Positions 33,527 to 41,781 of a DNA stretch of 46,499 nucleotides are shown one piece after another. Location: positions 1 through 46,499 of the forward strand of contig CAIVVT010000077.1 in the NCBI GenBank assembly GCA_903909435.1. The letters are read 5' to 3'. This stretch comes from an uncultured Acidobacteriia bacterium (lineage in GTDB: Bacteria; Acidobacteriota; Terriglobia; Bryobacterales; Bryobacteraceae). Position 1 is the first letter of the stretch, and each line of letters starts with the position of its first letter. Under the pieces are notes generated by a model, which saw only the letters and a program-made list of their open reading frames with translations, searched no databases and had not been told where the DNA came from. The translations under genes were made by a program, and so were the position numbers.

Positions 33527-35014
33527 ATGAACGACACACGAGCCACCCCGCCGGTCCAGGGAGAAGCGAAAGACCGGGAGGTGTGGGCTCGATTCCTGGA
33601 CCCTCTTTTCAACCTCGACCGCCGTACGATCTTCTTCATTGTTTTGACAATGATCGCCTGTATTGCGCTCGCGGACTGGTACGTCGAGAGGAACCTGTCA
33701 CTCGGTGTCCTCTACACTTTCCCCATCGTATTTGCAGCAATGGGATTCCGGCGGATTGAGATGCTGGTCCTGGTGGCTGTGTGCACGCTGCTGCGCGAAC
33801 ACCTGGGGCCTGCTCCATGGGAGCCCGATGTCCAGCAACGGTTGTTCTACACGGCCATATCTTACGGTGGCGTCGGACTGCTGTTGAGGGAGATCGCACG
33901 TAACCGGCGTCTCATGCTGCTCCACTACCAGGAACTCCGCGAGCAGATCGCACGCCGCAGGGCTGCTGAAGCGAGATTCGAGGCCCTGGTCGAGTCCAGT
34001 CCCGCGGCCATTATCACGCTGGACCCCGAGGGCAGGGTCGAACTGGCCAATATCGCCGCCGAACAAGTGTTCGCAGTGGAACGCGGTGGCCTGTTGGGCC
34101 GGACTGCAGCAGACTACCTACCCGTCCTCGCGGACCTCATACACCAGGATGCGAGCGGCATTGTGTATCGCGCCACGACCACTGGCGTCGGGCGCCGGGC
34201 CAATGGCCAGACCTTCCACGCTTACATCTGGTTCTCCACCCTGCCATCTAACAACGGCAACCGCCTGGCGGTGATCGTAGTGGACGGCAGCGAGGACTTG
34301 CGCGATTGGCAGGAAGCCAGCCTGCAAAGCATTCTCCGCAGCACGCGTGTCCTGGTCGGCAGCGTCTCCCACGAGATTCGAAATCTCGCGGCAGCTATCG
34401 TGATGGTGCATTCGAACCTCGGCCGAATCCCCGGTGTCTCCGAATCGGAGGACTACTCCGCGCTGAACACCCTCGCCCAGGGTCTGGCCCGACTGGCCAC
34501 AGTGGAACTCAATCAGGCGGCGGAGGCGGATCTGGCCGGAGTGAACCTGAAGCGTTTGGTGGATGAATTCTGCATCATTTCCGCCCCTTCACTGGAGGCC
34601 ATAGAGGGCGAGTTGACCCAGGACATTCCCGCGGGCACTCCGCTGGTCTTGGGAGACCACCAGGGACTGATCCAAGTGCTCATGAACCTCAGCCGGAACA
34701 GCGTTCGCGCCATGGAGCATTCAGCGACACGCCGATTGATGCTGCGCGCCAATTGGGACCAGACCAATGTCTTCCTGCGCCTGATCGACTCAGGGCCGGG
34801 CGTTCTGAACCCGGACATGGCATTCCAGCCCTTTCAACCCGGTGCCGATGCCTCTGGTCTGGGACTTTTCGTGTCGCGAACGATCGTTCGCGCTTGCCAG
34901 GGGGAGCTCTATCATGAGCAGGCGCCCACGGGTTGTACGATGGTGATTAAATTGAAGGTCTACCCGCAGGATGATCCGGCCACTGAGTTGAACGACACCG
35001 AGGTGCCAACATGA
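33527..35014 (+). CDS. membrane PAS sensor histidine kinase
   Basis: Sensor kinase of 495 residues: three membrane segments (about 36-53, 60-90, 104-122) resembling a small integral sensor domain, a PAS domain (about 150-255, ALVESSPAAIITLDPEGRVELAN), then a HisKA-type helix with H282 in GSVSHEIRNLAAA. The ATPase domain shows LIQVLMNLSRNSVRAM (N box), DSGPGV and GLGLFVSRTIV. The kinase core looks FixL/NtrB-like, whereas its partner regulator is NarL-type; kinases with HisKA_3 are the more usual NarL partners. The last four bases overlap the regulator start (ATGA), so pairing is not in doubt. Confidence 0.94.
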   Translation: MNDTRATPPVQGEAKDREVWARFLDPLFNLDRRTIFFIVLTMIACIALADWYVERNLSLGVLYTFPIVFAAMGFRRIEMLVLVAVCTLLREHLGPAPWEPDVQQRLFYTAISYGGVGLLLREIARNRRLMLLHYQELREQIARRRAAEARFEALVESSPAAIITLDPEGRVELANIAAEQVFAVERGGLLGRTAADYLPVLADLIHQDASGIVYRATTTGVGRRANGQTFHAYIWFSTLPSNNGNRLAVIVVDGSEDLRDWQEASLQSILRSTRVLVGSVSHEIRNLAAAIVMVHSNLGRIPGVSESEDYSALNTLAQGLARLATVELNQAAEADLAGVNLKRLVDEFCIISAPSLEAIEGELTQDIPAGTPLVLGDHQGLIQVLMNLSRNSVRAMEHSATRRLMLRANWDQTNVFLRLIDSGPGVLNPDMAFQPFQPGADASGLGLFVSRTIVRACQGELYHEQAPTGCTMVIKLKVYPQDDPATELNDTEVPT

Positions 35015-35643
35015 CGCGAGTTTTGCTCGTGGACGACCATGCTCTGTTCCGTGAGGGGCTGGCAAGACTACTCTCCGCCGAATCGGGAATTGAAGTGGCG
35101 GGGCAGTGCGCGACGGTTGAAGAGGCCTTGATTCAAGTGCAAGTCCCCGGCTTGGACCTGATCTTGCTCGACTACGAGTTGGGCGACAGACGCGGCAACG
35201 AGGTCATGCACTACCTGCGCGGCCACCAACTGGACATCAAAGTGCTGATCGTAACTGTCGGCCTCACCCGCTCGGAACTGCGCCAGATGCTAAATCAAGG
35301 CGTGGCTGGCGTGTTCCTGAAGAACAACCCGCCCGACCTTCTGCTGGAGGCCATGCGCGCGGTTCTGGCCGGCGAAACCTGGGTGGATCCCAAGTACGCA
35401 GAAGCCCCGATTGAGAAGACTCCGGGTGAGATTTTCCGCCGTGTCCGCTTCACAGAGCGCGACCGTCACGTGCTGCGCGGTGTCTTCGAAGGCTTGGCCA
35501 ATAAGGAAATCGCCGAACGGCTGCACGTCAGCGAGAGCGCCATCAAGGCGTCGCTCCAGCAGCTTTTCAGCAAAACCGGGGTAAGAACGCGCGGCCAGCT
35601 GGTGCGTATTGCCTTGGAACAGTTCCGCCGGGAGCTGCTCTAG
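35011..35643 (+). CDS. NarL/LuxR-type response regulator
   Basis: Regulator of 210 residues coupled by a 4-bp overlap to the PAS kinase. Receiver domain (about 2-118): acidic D8-D9, phospho-acceptor D54 in LILLDYELG, Thr near 82 (LIVTVG) and Lys in GVFLKNN. A linker of about 30 residues leads to a LuxR helix-turn-helix (about 145-205) with FTERDRHVLRGVFEGLANKEIAERLHVSESAIKASLQQLF. The turn resembles the LuxR family but has AIKASLQQ in the usual TVKTHL position. Target genes unknown. Convergent with the ABC exporter, 12 bp away. Confidence 0.94.
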   Translation: MTRVLLVDDHALFREGLARLLSAESGIEVAGQCATVEEALIQVQVPGLDLILLDYELGDRRGNEVMHYLRGHQLDIKVLIVTVGLTRSELRQMLNQGVAGVFLKNNPPDLLLEAMRAVLAGETWVDPKYAEAPIEKTPGEIFRRVRFTERDRHVLRGVFEGLANKEIAERLHVSESAIKASLQQLFSKTGVRTRGQLVRIALEQFRRELL

Positions 35644-35655
35644 GAGCTCGCGGCG

Positions 35656-37503
35656 TCAAGCCTCCACGGTATCGCCCTCTCCGGGCGCCAGGAACAGGTT
35701 GGCCTCGAAGCCATGCTGGCGCGTGTAAAGGTCGTAGTAGCGTCCCTTTAGCGCGTACAACACACTGTGCGAGCCGCGCTCGACAACGTGTCCGCCCTCC
35801 ATCACCAATATTTGGTCCGCGCGCCGGATGGTGCTGAGCCGGTGAGCGATGACGAAGGTCGTCCGGCCGCGCATCAGGTGGCCGAGGCCTTCCTGAATCA
35901 GCGCCTCGGTCTCGCTATCGAGGCTCGATGTCGCCTCGTCGAGAATCAGAATTCGCGGATCTGCCAGGATCGCACGGGCGATTGAGACACGCTGGCGTTG
36001 TCCTCCCGAGAGTTTCACCCCGCGTTCGCCCACAATGGTGTCGTACCCATCGGGGAAGCGCTCCACAAACTCATCGACCCGCGCGGTGCGGCAAGCGTTT
36101 TCGATCGCTTCCATCGTGGCGCCCGGCCTTGCGAACGCCACGTTTTCGCCGATGGTCCCGTCGAACAGGAACGACTCCTGCAGCACGACTCCCAACTGCG
36201 CACGGAAACTCCCCAGCCGAACCGTCGATAGATCGACACCGTCCACCAGCACCCGACCTTCCCGGGGCTTGTGGAACGATGAGATCAATCCAATGGTGGT
36301 CGACTTGCCCGATCCGGAAGAGCCGACCAGCGCCGTGACTGTGCCTGGTTGAGCGTCGAAGGTGACATCGTGCAGCACTGGCTTACCCTGCTCGTACTCA
36401 AACGAGACGTGCTGAAACTCGACGTGCCCCTCGACAGGTCCGAGCGTCACAGTTCGATTCGGGTCCTGATCCTCGCGCGCTTCGTTCAGTATCTCGCGCG
36501 TTCGTTCTAACCCGGCGACGGCTTCGGTGAGTTGTGTGCCGATACCGACGATCTGGAACACCGGCGCTACCAGGAACCCGAGAAACGTCGTGAACGCCAC
36601 GAATCCGCCCGTTGTTAGCGAACCGCTCAGGATCTGGCGGCCGCCCACGTACATTACCAGCGCGCCCACCAGTCCAAGCAGTACCGTCGCCGACAGACTA
36701 AGAACGGAGACGCCGGTCAGCGACTTCAAAACGTTCGCTAGAATCCGGTCGGCGCCTTTGGCGAACACGGCGTCTTCACGCTCCTCGGCGTGATATCCCT
36801 TGACCACACGGATGCCGCCCAACGTCTCAGTCAACCGGCCCGTCACCTCGGCTGTGATCTTGCCGCGCTCTCTAAAGATAGGGCGCAGGGTTTGGAAGGC
36901 TCGCTGCAGCACGACGGAGTAAGCGATGATGACGGCCGCAGTGAGCACGGTCATCAGCGGACTCAGCCTCAACAGAAAGAAGAATGCCAGGACGGAGGTC
37001 AACAGGCCGCCGATAAACTCAACCAGGCCCGTGCCAACCAGGTTCCTCACGCCTTCCACGTCGTTCATAATGCGCGAGACCAGCTGGCCGGATTTGTTGG
37101 AGTCGAAGAACGTAACGGAGAGGCGGGCGACATGCTGTTCCACCTTGCAGCGCAACTCGGCAATCAGCCGCTGCGCCGACTTGGAGAGCAACTGGGTCAG
37201 CCAGAACCCGGTAAGGCCCTGCACCGCAGTTGCGGCCACAATTGCGGCGATCAGGGGCACAAGCAACTGGGTGTGATGCTTGCCCAAAATGTCATCGACA
37301 AAGTACTTAGTCGAGGCCGGAAGTACTAGTCCTGAGACGCGGCTGATCGCAATCAATACTAAACCAAGCAGGAGTTGGCCCCGGCGCGGCCGCAACAGCT
37401 CGCGTACGTCTGGCCAGACGGCTTTCCAGTTGGTCGATTTCTTAGCTACGTCCCGATTTCGGGACGTGGGCCGTTCTGCGGAAGCGCCGGGGCGGGGTAG
37501 CAT
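35656..37503 (-). CDS. MsbA-like ABC exporter (fused membrane and ATPase domains)
   Basis: Half-transporter of 615 residues that probably works as a homodimer exporting lipids or drugs across the inner membrane. Membrane domain about 42-335 with six helices and the coupling segment GGIRVVKGYHAEERE; ATPase domain about 358-600 with Walker A GSSGSGKSTT (394-403), Q loop VLQESFLFDGT, signature LSGGQRQR (498-505), Walker B ILILDE and the H-loop VIAHRLST. All catalytic residues are intact. The ATG at 37503 is separated by only 6 bp from the divergent parvulin ATG. A 20-bp palindrome lies 36 bp inside the gene. No internal start codon better explains the N-terminus. Confidence 0.95.
   Translation of the reverse strand: MLPRPGASAERPTSRNRDVAKKSTNWKAVWPDVRELLRPRRGQLLLGLVLIAISRVSGLVLPASTKYFVDDILGKHHTQLLVPLIAAIVAATAVQGLTGFWLTQLLSKSAQRLIAELRCKVEQHVARLSVTFFDSNKSGQLVSRIMNDVEGVRNLVGTGLVEFIGGLLTSVLAFFFLLRLSPLMTVLTAAVIIAYSVVLQRAFQTLRPIFRERGKITAEVTGRLTETLGGIRVVKGYHAEEREDAVFAKGADRILANVLKSLTGVSVLSLSATVLLGLVGALVMYVGGRQILSGSLTTGGFVAFTTFLGFLVAPVFQIVGIGTQLTEAVAGLERTREILNEAREDQDPNRTVTLGPVEGHVEFQHVSFEYEQGKPVLHDVTFDAQPGTVTALVGSSGSGKSTTIGLISSFHKPREGRVLVDGVDLSTVRLGSFRAQLGVVLQESFLFDGTIGENVAFARPGATMEAIENACRTARVDEFVERFPDGYDTIVGERGVKLSGGQRQRVSIARAILADPRILILDEATSSLDSETEALIQEGLGHLMRGRTTFVIAHRLSTIRRADQILVMEGGHVVERGSHSVLYALKGRYYDLYTRQHGFEANLFLAPGEGDTVEA
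37448..37467. repeat. 20-bp near-perfect palindrome at the start of the ABC exporter gene
   Basis: Nine-bp arms at 37448-37456 and 37459-37467 are exact reverse complements around TT. It lies inside the coding sequence, 36-55 bp downstream of the exporter start and 43 bp from the divergent parvulin start, where an operator could control both genes. Confidence 0.45.
37498..37503 (+). promoter_or_regulatory. -10-like TAGCAT 6 nt before the parvulin ATG
   Basis: TAGCAT, 6 nt (atataa), then ATG 37510. Its last three bases are the start codon of the divergent exporter. It predicts a leaderless parvulin mRNA. Confidence 0.4.
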
Positions 37504-37509
37504 ATATAA

Positions 37510-38487
37510 ATGAGAACTCTCCTATTGTCGATGCTCGGGGCAACCCTTTGGGCGCAAGGGCAAGGCTCCGCGACGCCTCCCGCGGCTGCGGCAGCCGATC
37601 CTGTCGTGTTTTCGGCTGCTGGCGAAACGATGACCCGCACCCAGTTCGAGCGCTTGCTGTCCAACCTCCCAGCTAATGTTCGCAGTCAGGCCAACACCCC
37701 CGAGGGTAAGCGGCAACTGGCCGACCGGTTGGCTGAAATGAAGATCTTGTCCCAGGAAGCCCGGCGCCTCGGTTTGGCTGCCAAGCCCGAACTGGCGGCC
37801 CAACTCAAGCTGCAGGAGGAGAACTTCCTCGCCTCCGCACTTTACCAGCAACTGATGACAGCGGCCAAGCCCAGCGAAGCCGACCTGAAGGCGACCTATG
37901 AAGCTCGCAAGTCCGAATTCGAACAGGCCAAGGCGCGCCACATCCTGATCCGCTTCGCGGGCTCGCGTGTGCCGTTGAGGAAGGACCAGAAGGATCTGAC
38001 TGAAGCCGAAGCGCTGGCGAAGGCGACTGAACTGCGCGCCCGGATCGTGAAAGGCGAGGACTTTGCGGCGATCGCCAAGACCGAGTCCGACGACACCGGA
38101 TCTGGCCCTACCGGCGGTGACTTAGGCGCCGTGACCCGCGGCCGGACCATCCCGGAATTCGAGAACGCGGTTTTTACTCAGCCCCTCAACCAGGTGAGCG
38201 AGCCGCTCAAGACTCAGTTCGGATACCACCTAATCCAGGTTCAGGAGCGCAGCACCATCGAGTTTGACAAGGTGAAGGCCGACTTGGAGAAGGAGAAGGC
38301 CAGCGAGATTGCCACCGAACAGGTGAAGGCCTTGCATGACAAAGCCAAGATCGTGCTGAGCGACAGTTACTTCGGCCCCGCGACCCCGCCGGAATCGGCT
38401 GGCGCCAAGGCCGTCCCTGGCACGCCTGCCGTCAAGCCGGTCGCGGCAGCGCCGAAGCCGGCAGTCGCAGCCCCGGCCAAAAAGTAG
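37510..38487 (+). CDS. SurA/PpiC-like periplasmic peptidyl-prolyl isomerase
   Basis: Exported parvulin-type isomerase of 325 residues: signal peptide MRTLLLSMLGATLWAQG, helical chaperone segment (about 35-135), PpiC domain (about 140-250) with intact ARHILIRF and GYHLIQV histidines, GEDFAAIAKTESDD and GGDLGAVTRGRTIPEFENAVF, and an Ala/Pro-rich tail of about 30 residues. It has the full catalytic set, unlike the parvulin at 25253. The two share length class and architecture and are probably paralogs, both from divergent promoters. The start is fixed by the signal peptide and the 6-bp gap to the exporter gene. Confidence 0.94.
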   Translation: MRTLLLSMLGATLWAQGQGSATPPAAAAADPVVFSAAGETMTRTQFERLLSNLPANVRSQANTPEGKRQLADRLAEMKILSQEARRLGLAAKPELAAQLKLQEENFLASALYQQLMTAAKPSEADLKATYEARKSEFEQAKARHILIRFAGSRVPLRKDQKDLTEAEALAKATELRARIVKGEDFAAIAKTESDDTGSGPTGGDLGAVTRGRTIPEFENAVFTQPLNQVSEPLKTQFGYHLIQVQERSTIEFDKVKADLEKEKASEIATEQVKALHDKAKIVLSDSYFGPATPPESAGAKAVPGTPAVKPVAAAPKPAVAAPAKK

Positions 38488-38560
38488 CCGGACGATAAAG
38501 ACTGCGCTCCGCGACGTCCGCGTTGCGGATAGCGTTTTCAAGAAGCTGTCGACTGGAGAG

Positions 38561-38597
38561 TGCCCGAATCGGGGCGAATCCCGCCTCGATTCGGGCA
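38561..38597. terminator. long hairpin between convergent genes, possible bidirectional terminator
   Basis: Perfect 11-bp arms at 38561-38571 and 38587-38597 with a 15-nt loop whose GGCG/CGCC could extend the stem. It sits between the convergent stops of the parvulin and membrane-fusion genes. No T-run follows on either strand, so it may act as a mRNA-end stabiliser instead of an intrinsic terminator. Confidence 0.45.
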
Positions 38598-38676
38598 ATT
38601 CGGTTGGGGGATTTAGCACCGCCCGCTAGTTGTAGCAATTCACGAGTATTCTCGCCCTTCAACGCCAGGCCAATTG

Positions 38677-39888
38677 TTATCGATAGACCGGAGCGATCTC
38701 CGCTCCGCTTACCAGTGGCCGGTCCGTTGGAAGAACCACGGTATCCCCTTCTTTCAGTCCTGAAAGGATTTCGGCCCGGCTCTCACTGGATACCCCCACC
38801 GCCACGTGCCGCCAGAGCAGTTTCTTTCCATCCAAAACAAACGCACCGAACGACCCGTTTTCCCTTCGCAAACTACCTTTCGAAATTGTCAGGGCACCCT
38901 GGACGACCTGCGCCTTGAGACGTGCGTCGATATTGGCTCCAGGAGGCAGGTCGCGGCGGGGAGATTGGATCTGAACGGTGACTTCCCCGACCTGACGGGA
39001 GCCGAGCTGAATCACCTGAGACGGGAGCGCCCCGATGCTGCCATCCCATTCCCGTCCGGGCAGTGCATCCCAGGTCAGAGAGACCGGCAGGCCCATGCGG
39101 ACCTTACCCAAGTCAGGTTCATCGACGTATACCAGGACTTTCATAAGCTCCATGGTCCCGATCCGGGCGACCGGGTCTCCGGCGTTGATCCATGCGCCAG
39201 CATGCACCGGCAATTCGTAGACAACCCCGCCGCGCGGAGCTCGAATCGTGGACTGCTCAATACGAGCCTTCACCAGGGCAAGAGCCGCCTGCGCTTCTTT
39301 CACTTTTGCCTCGGCCACCGCCCGGTCCTGTAAGGGTGCCAGGGAACTCCGCTTCTTGCGTAGGCCGGCCGATTCGCCGGTGGCCCGTTTCAGTCGGTCG
39401 CGAGCGGCATCGACTTCGTCACGCGTAGCGGCCCTCTGCGCGAGTAGCTTCTCCAGCGAGGTCAGCTCGCGTTGCGCGGACTCCCGCTCCAGTTCGGCCC
39501 TTGCGATCATGGCGTCGATTTCAGCCAGATCGGTCGCCTTGCCTCCCTGCTGGGATTGCGCCAGATCGGCCTGCGCCCGGGCCAGATTCGCCTGCGCCAG
39601 GGAGAGATCCGCATCCGCAGACAGTTGCTCCACTTGAATCAGGACAGAGCCCGTTCGGACTTCCTGCCCTTGGGTTACGACGACCTTAGCGATGCGCCCT
39701 TCTCTCGGCGCAGTGACCTCCCGCCACTCCCACGGCTCAACCTTGCCATTGGTGTTCAGCAGGCTCACCAGTGTCTCGCGGCGAGCTCTCTCGACGGGGA
39801 TTTCGGGAGGAGCGGCCTTGCGGGTGGCCAACCATGCACCACCGCCCGCAATGATCGCCAACCCCAGCAGTATTAAGAGCTTCTTCAT
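38677..39888 (-). CDS. HlyD/MacA-type membrane fusion (periplasmic adaptor) protein
   Basis: Adaptor of 403 residues that would bridge an inner-membrane transporter to the outer membrane. ATG 39888 begins an N-terminal anchor (MKKLLILLGLAIIAGGGAWLA). Order: beta-barrel strand, lipoyl half (APREGRIAKVVVTQGQEV), a long alpha-hairpin (about 95-200, Ala/Gln/Glu/Arg-rich coiled coil), second lipoyl half (IRAPRGGVVYELPVHAGAWI), then barrel and membrane-proximal domains. No ABC permease or RND pump is adjacent, so the partner transporter is elsewhere. It follows an unknown gene by 10 bp on the same strand. A larger in-frame reading upstream to 40296 overlaps that gene and is not the real N-terminus. 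Confidence 0.92.
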   Translation of the reverse strand: MKKLLILLGLAIIAGGGAWLATRKAAPPEIPVERARRETLVSLLNTNGKVEPWEWREVTAPREGRIAKVVVTQGQEVRTGSVLIQVEQLSADADLSLAQANLARAQADLAQSQQGGKATDLAEIDAMIARAELERESAQRELTSLEKLLAQRAATRDEVDAARDRLKRATGESAGLRKKRSSLAPLQDRAVAEAKVKEAQAALALVKARIEQSTIRAPRGGVVYELPVHAGAWINAGDPVARIGTMELMKVLVYVDEPDLGKVRMGLPVSLTWDALPGREWDGSIGALPSQVIQLGSRQVGEVTVQIQSPRRDLPPGANIDARLKAQVVQGALTISKGSLRRENGSFGAFVLDGKKLLWRHVAVGVSSESRAEILSGLKEGDTVVLPTDRPLVSGAEIAPVYR

Positions 39889-39898
39889 CGGCCTACCA

Positions 39899-40450
39899 TC
39901 ATGGTCGCATGCCGCACCAGGTGAACAGCAGGCGCCATTCGGCTGATTGAATCTCACGCGCCGCGTGGTCCGCGCTGGACGCGGGCCGTGAGCGAGCTTC
40001 CTCGCAGAGTGTCGTAAATCCCTCTGAGCGCCAACTAGCCCCGGGACTGAATCGGCAGCCCGGATGCGTAGCGGCGATCCGCTCTGCCTGTTCCAGAAGT
40101 GCAGGGAAGATCGCGTGCCTGCCCACCCGCCGGAACCAGTATCCCGAATTCCAGGCGTCCGGCTCCAATCGGTGGACGATGGCGTGCCAGTAGCTCCCAT
40201 CCGGGGTGTCCAAGTCTTGCGCGAGCCGATGCGCCTCGTCAAAGCCGCCGAAGTAAAGCCACAGTCCTGCCATGGCGCCCTGCGGCGATCGGGCACCTGG
40301 AAACCAGAGTGCGGGCGTGGCCGCGCGCAGTGCCTTAGCTGCTTCAGGAGGAGTAGCCTCGCGACGCGAGACGAGTTGCATCAGGCGTTCGCCCCTGTCT
40401 CGCAACCCCAGCAGCGCACTGACTTCTTTTGTCGCCCAGTTCAGGTCCAT
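39899..40450 (-). CDS. conserved protein of unknown function
   Basis: A 183-residue soluble protein with no signal or membrane segments. I recognise the SYWHAIVHRLEPDAWNSGYWFRRVG stretch, split here around residues 86-110, only as something I believe recurs in acidobacterial hypothetical proteins; its Trp/His/Tyr richness is unusual. The N-terminal part (LMQLVSRREATPPEAAKALRAA) is helical. It is followed at 10 bp by the membrane-fusion gene and is divergent from the patatin gene. No function is proposed. Confidence 0.82.
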   Translation of the reverse strand: MDLNWATKEVSALLGLRDRGERLMQLVSRREATPPEAAKALRAATPALWFPGARSPQGAMAGLWLYFGGFDEAHRLAQDLDTPDGSYWHAIVHRLEPDAWNSGYWFRRVGRHAIFPALLEQAERIAATHPGCRFSPGASWRSEGFTTLCEEARSRPASSADHAAREIQSAEWRLLFTWCGMRP

Positions 40451-40484
40451 ACCCGCATTCCTTTCACCCTACTTCAGGATGCTT

Positions 40485-40490
40485 TAGAAT
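40485..40490 (+). promoter_or_regulatory. -10-like TAGAAT upstream of the patatin gene
   Basis: TAGAAT in the gap after 40450 would start a transcript near 40497, 32 nt before ATG 40529 and about 108 nt before ATG 40605. No clear -35. Confidence 0.3.
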
Positions 40491-40604
40491 CCACGCGGAT
40501 ATCACCCCACAACGCAGTTGATTCAGTGATGCTGCAATTAGCCCTGGCGCGAGGGTTGCGTGCTCGGGCTTCGACAAGCAAGTGCGATCATGAGATGGCA
40601 GAAT

Positions 40605-41389
40605 CCATGCAACGTGCGACCACAGCATTGGTTCTCGGTGGCGGGGGACTGTTCGGCGCCTACGAGGCAGGTGTCTGGAAAGCCCTGGTTGGCGTCTTCC
40701 AGCCCGACATGATCGTGGGCGCTTCCATCGGAGCACTGAACGGCTGGGCCATCGCCGGTGGCTGTCCGGCGGACGAGTGGATCGAGGAATGGCTTTCCCT
40801 GGAAGCCGCAGTTGGGCAAATGCGGCTCAGGATCCCTATCGGGTTGTTCGAAGGCCTGTTCGACAGCGGACCACTCCAAGCCTACGTGCAGCAGTTGACA
40901 CGCCGATTCCTGCCCAGAATCCGGTTCGGCGCCGCGGTACTTTCAGTGCGCCGCCTGAAGACCGAGGTGTTCTGGAACGAGGCGATCACCTGGCGGCACT
41001 TGTGCGCCTCCTGTGGGGTCCCTATCTTCCTGAAACAATACGAGATCGGCGGACGCCGCTGGGCGGACGGCGGCCTGCTCAGTGCGGTGCCTCTGCAACC
41101 CGCGATCGCAGCGGGCGCCACGCGAATAGTCGCCGTCAACGTCCTGCCCACCCGCGCGCCTGCGGCGCTGCGGGCCGCAAGAGGCCTGCTGTGCGCCGTG
41201 GCGGGCTACCGGCCAGAGCCGGTACCGGACGAGGTCGAGATGCTGCGGATTGAGCCCGGCGACGCCTTGGGAAATTGGCGCAATGCTTATATCTGGGACC
41301 GCCAAATCATCCGAAGTTGGATTGAGCGTGGTCGCTGCGATGCTGAACGCGCGCTCCGCGCCGTTGAGAAACTGGTGGTTACAAATTGA
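40605..41389 (+). CDS. patatin-like phospholipase
   Basis: Acyl hydrolase with a Ser-Asp dyad, probably acting on membrane phospholipids. Oxyanion motif LVLGGGGLFGAYEAGVW near the N-terminus, nucleophile elbow VGASIGALNGW (GxSxG), and DGGLLSAVPLQPA supplying the Asp (DGG). Total length 261 residues from ATG 40605, normal for bacterial single-domain patatins. Alternative starts are ATG 40617, which leaves the usual few residues before the glycine motif, and ATG 40529, nearer a TAGAAT hexamer. No ribosome site marks any of them. No signal peptide. Confidence 0.9.
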
Positions 41390-41413
41390 CCCTATTCTGT
41401 TTTGAGTCACAAT
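41386..41413 (+). promoter_or_regulatory. sigma70-type promoter abutting ATG 41421
   Basis: -35 TTGACC (41386-41391), 16-nt spacer, -10 CACAAT (41408-41413), then 7 nt to the ATG. The -35 overlaps the stop codon of the patatin gene. This is the clearest two-part promoter in the window and predicts a leaderless transcript. Confidence 0.55.
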
Positions 41414-41420
41414 AGAAGCG

Positions 41421-41732
41421 ATGCAGACGTTTCGCGTTTACAGGATGAAGGACGCGCCCCGGCAGGCTTTTCGCTGGGCGCCGCATACCAGCGGTGCAAG
41501 CAGTCTCAAGCCCAAGGACTTCGAGCAGGGCTGCGAGATCGAAGCGGCCAGTGCCTACGAGGCCTGGACCTTGCTGCGGGGGACCGAGCGCGCCCTGGAG
41601 ATCGGCGATGTTCTGGAATCGGCGTCGGGTGAGATCCGCATCTGCAAGTATGTTGGGTTCGAAGAGGCCCGTTGGATCGTTCCCGAGCCGCGCCAGGCCG
41701 CTCTGGACTCGATGACCCCGGTGGAATGCTGA
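41421..41732 (+). CDS. small conserved protein of unknown function
   Basis: A 103-residue soluble protein with no recognised domain. It has an acidic middle (ASAYEAWTLLRGTERALEIGDVLES) and a KYVGFEEARWIVPEP segment that looks like a small beta-barrel fragment. The ATG follows a good -35/-10 pair by 7 nt and has no Shine-Dalgarno. The RNA-ligase-like gene begins 49 bp downstream. Confidence 0.75.
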   Translation: MQTFRVYRMKDAPRQAFRWAPHTSGASSLKPKDFEQGCEIEAASAYEAWTLLRGTERALEIGDVLESASGEIRICKYVGFEEARWIVPEPRQAALDSMTPVEC

Positions 41733-41781
41733 GTCCACGGATTCTGCCTGGAACGAGGCGGCCAGTCATACGGAGTGGGCG

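Noticed and set aside
38677..40296. 539-residue reading of the membrane-fusion gene
   Set aside because: The first 136 residues overlap the unknown gene at 39899 in another frame; the true N-terminus is the membrane anchor at 39888.
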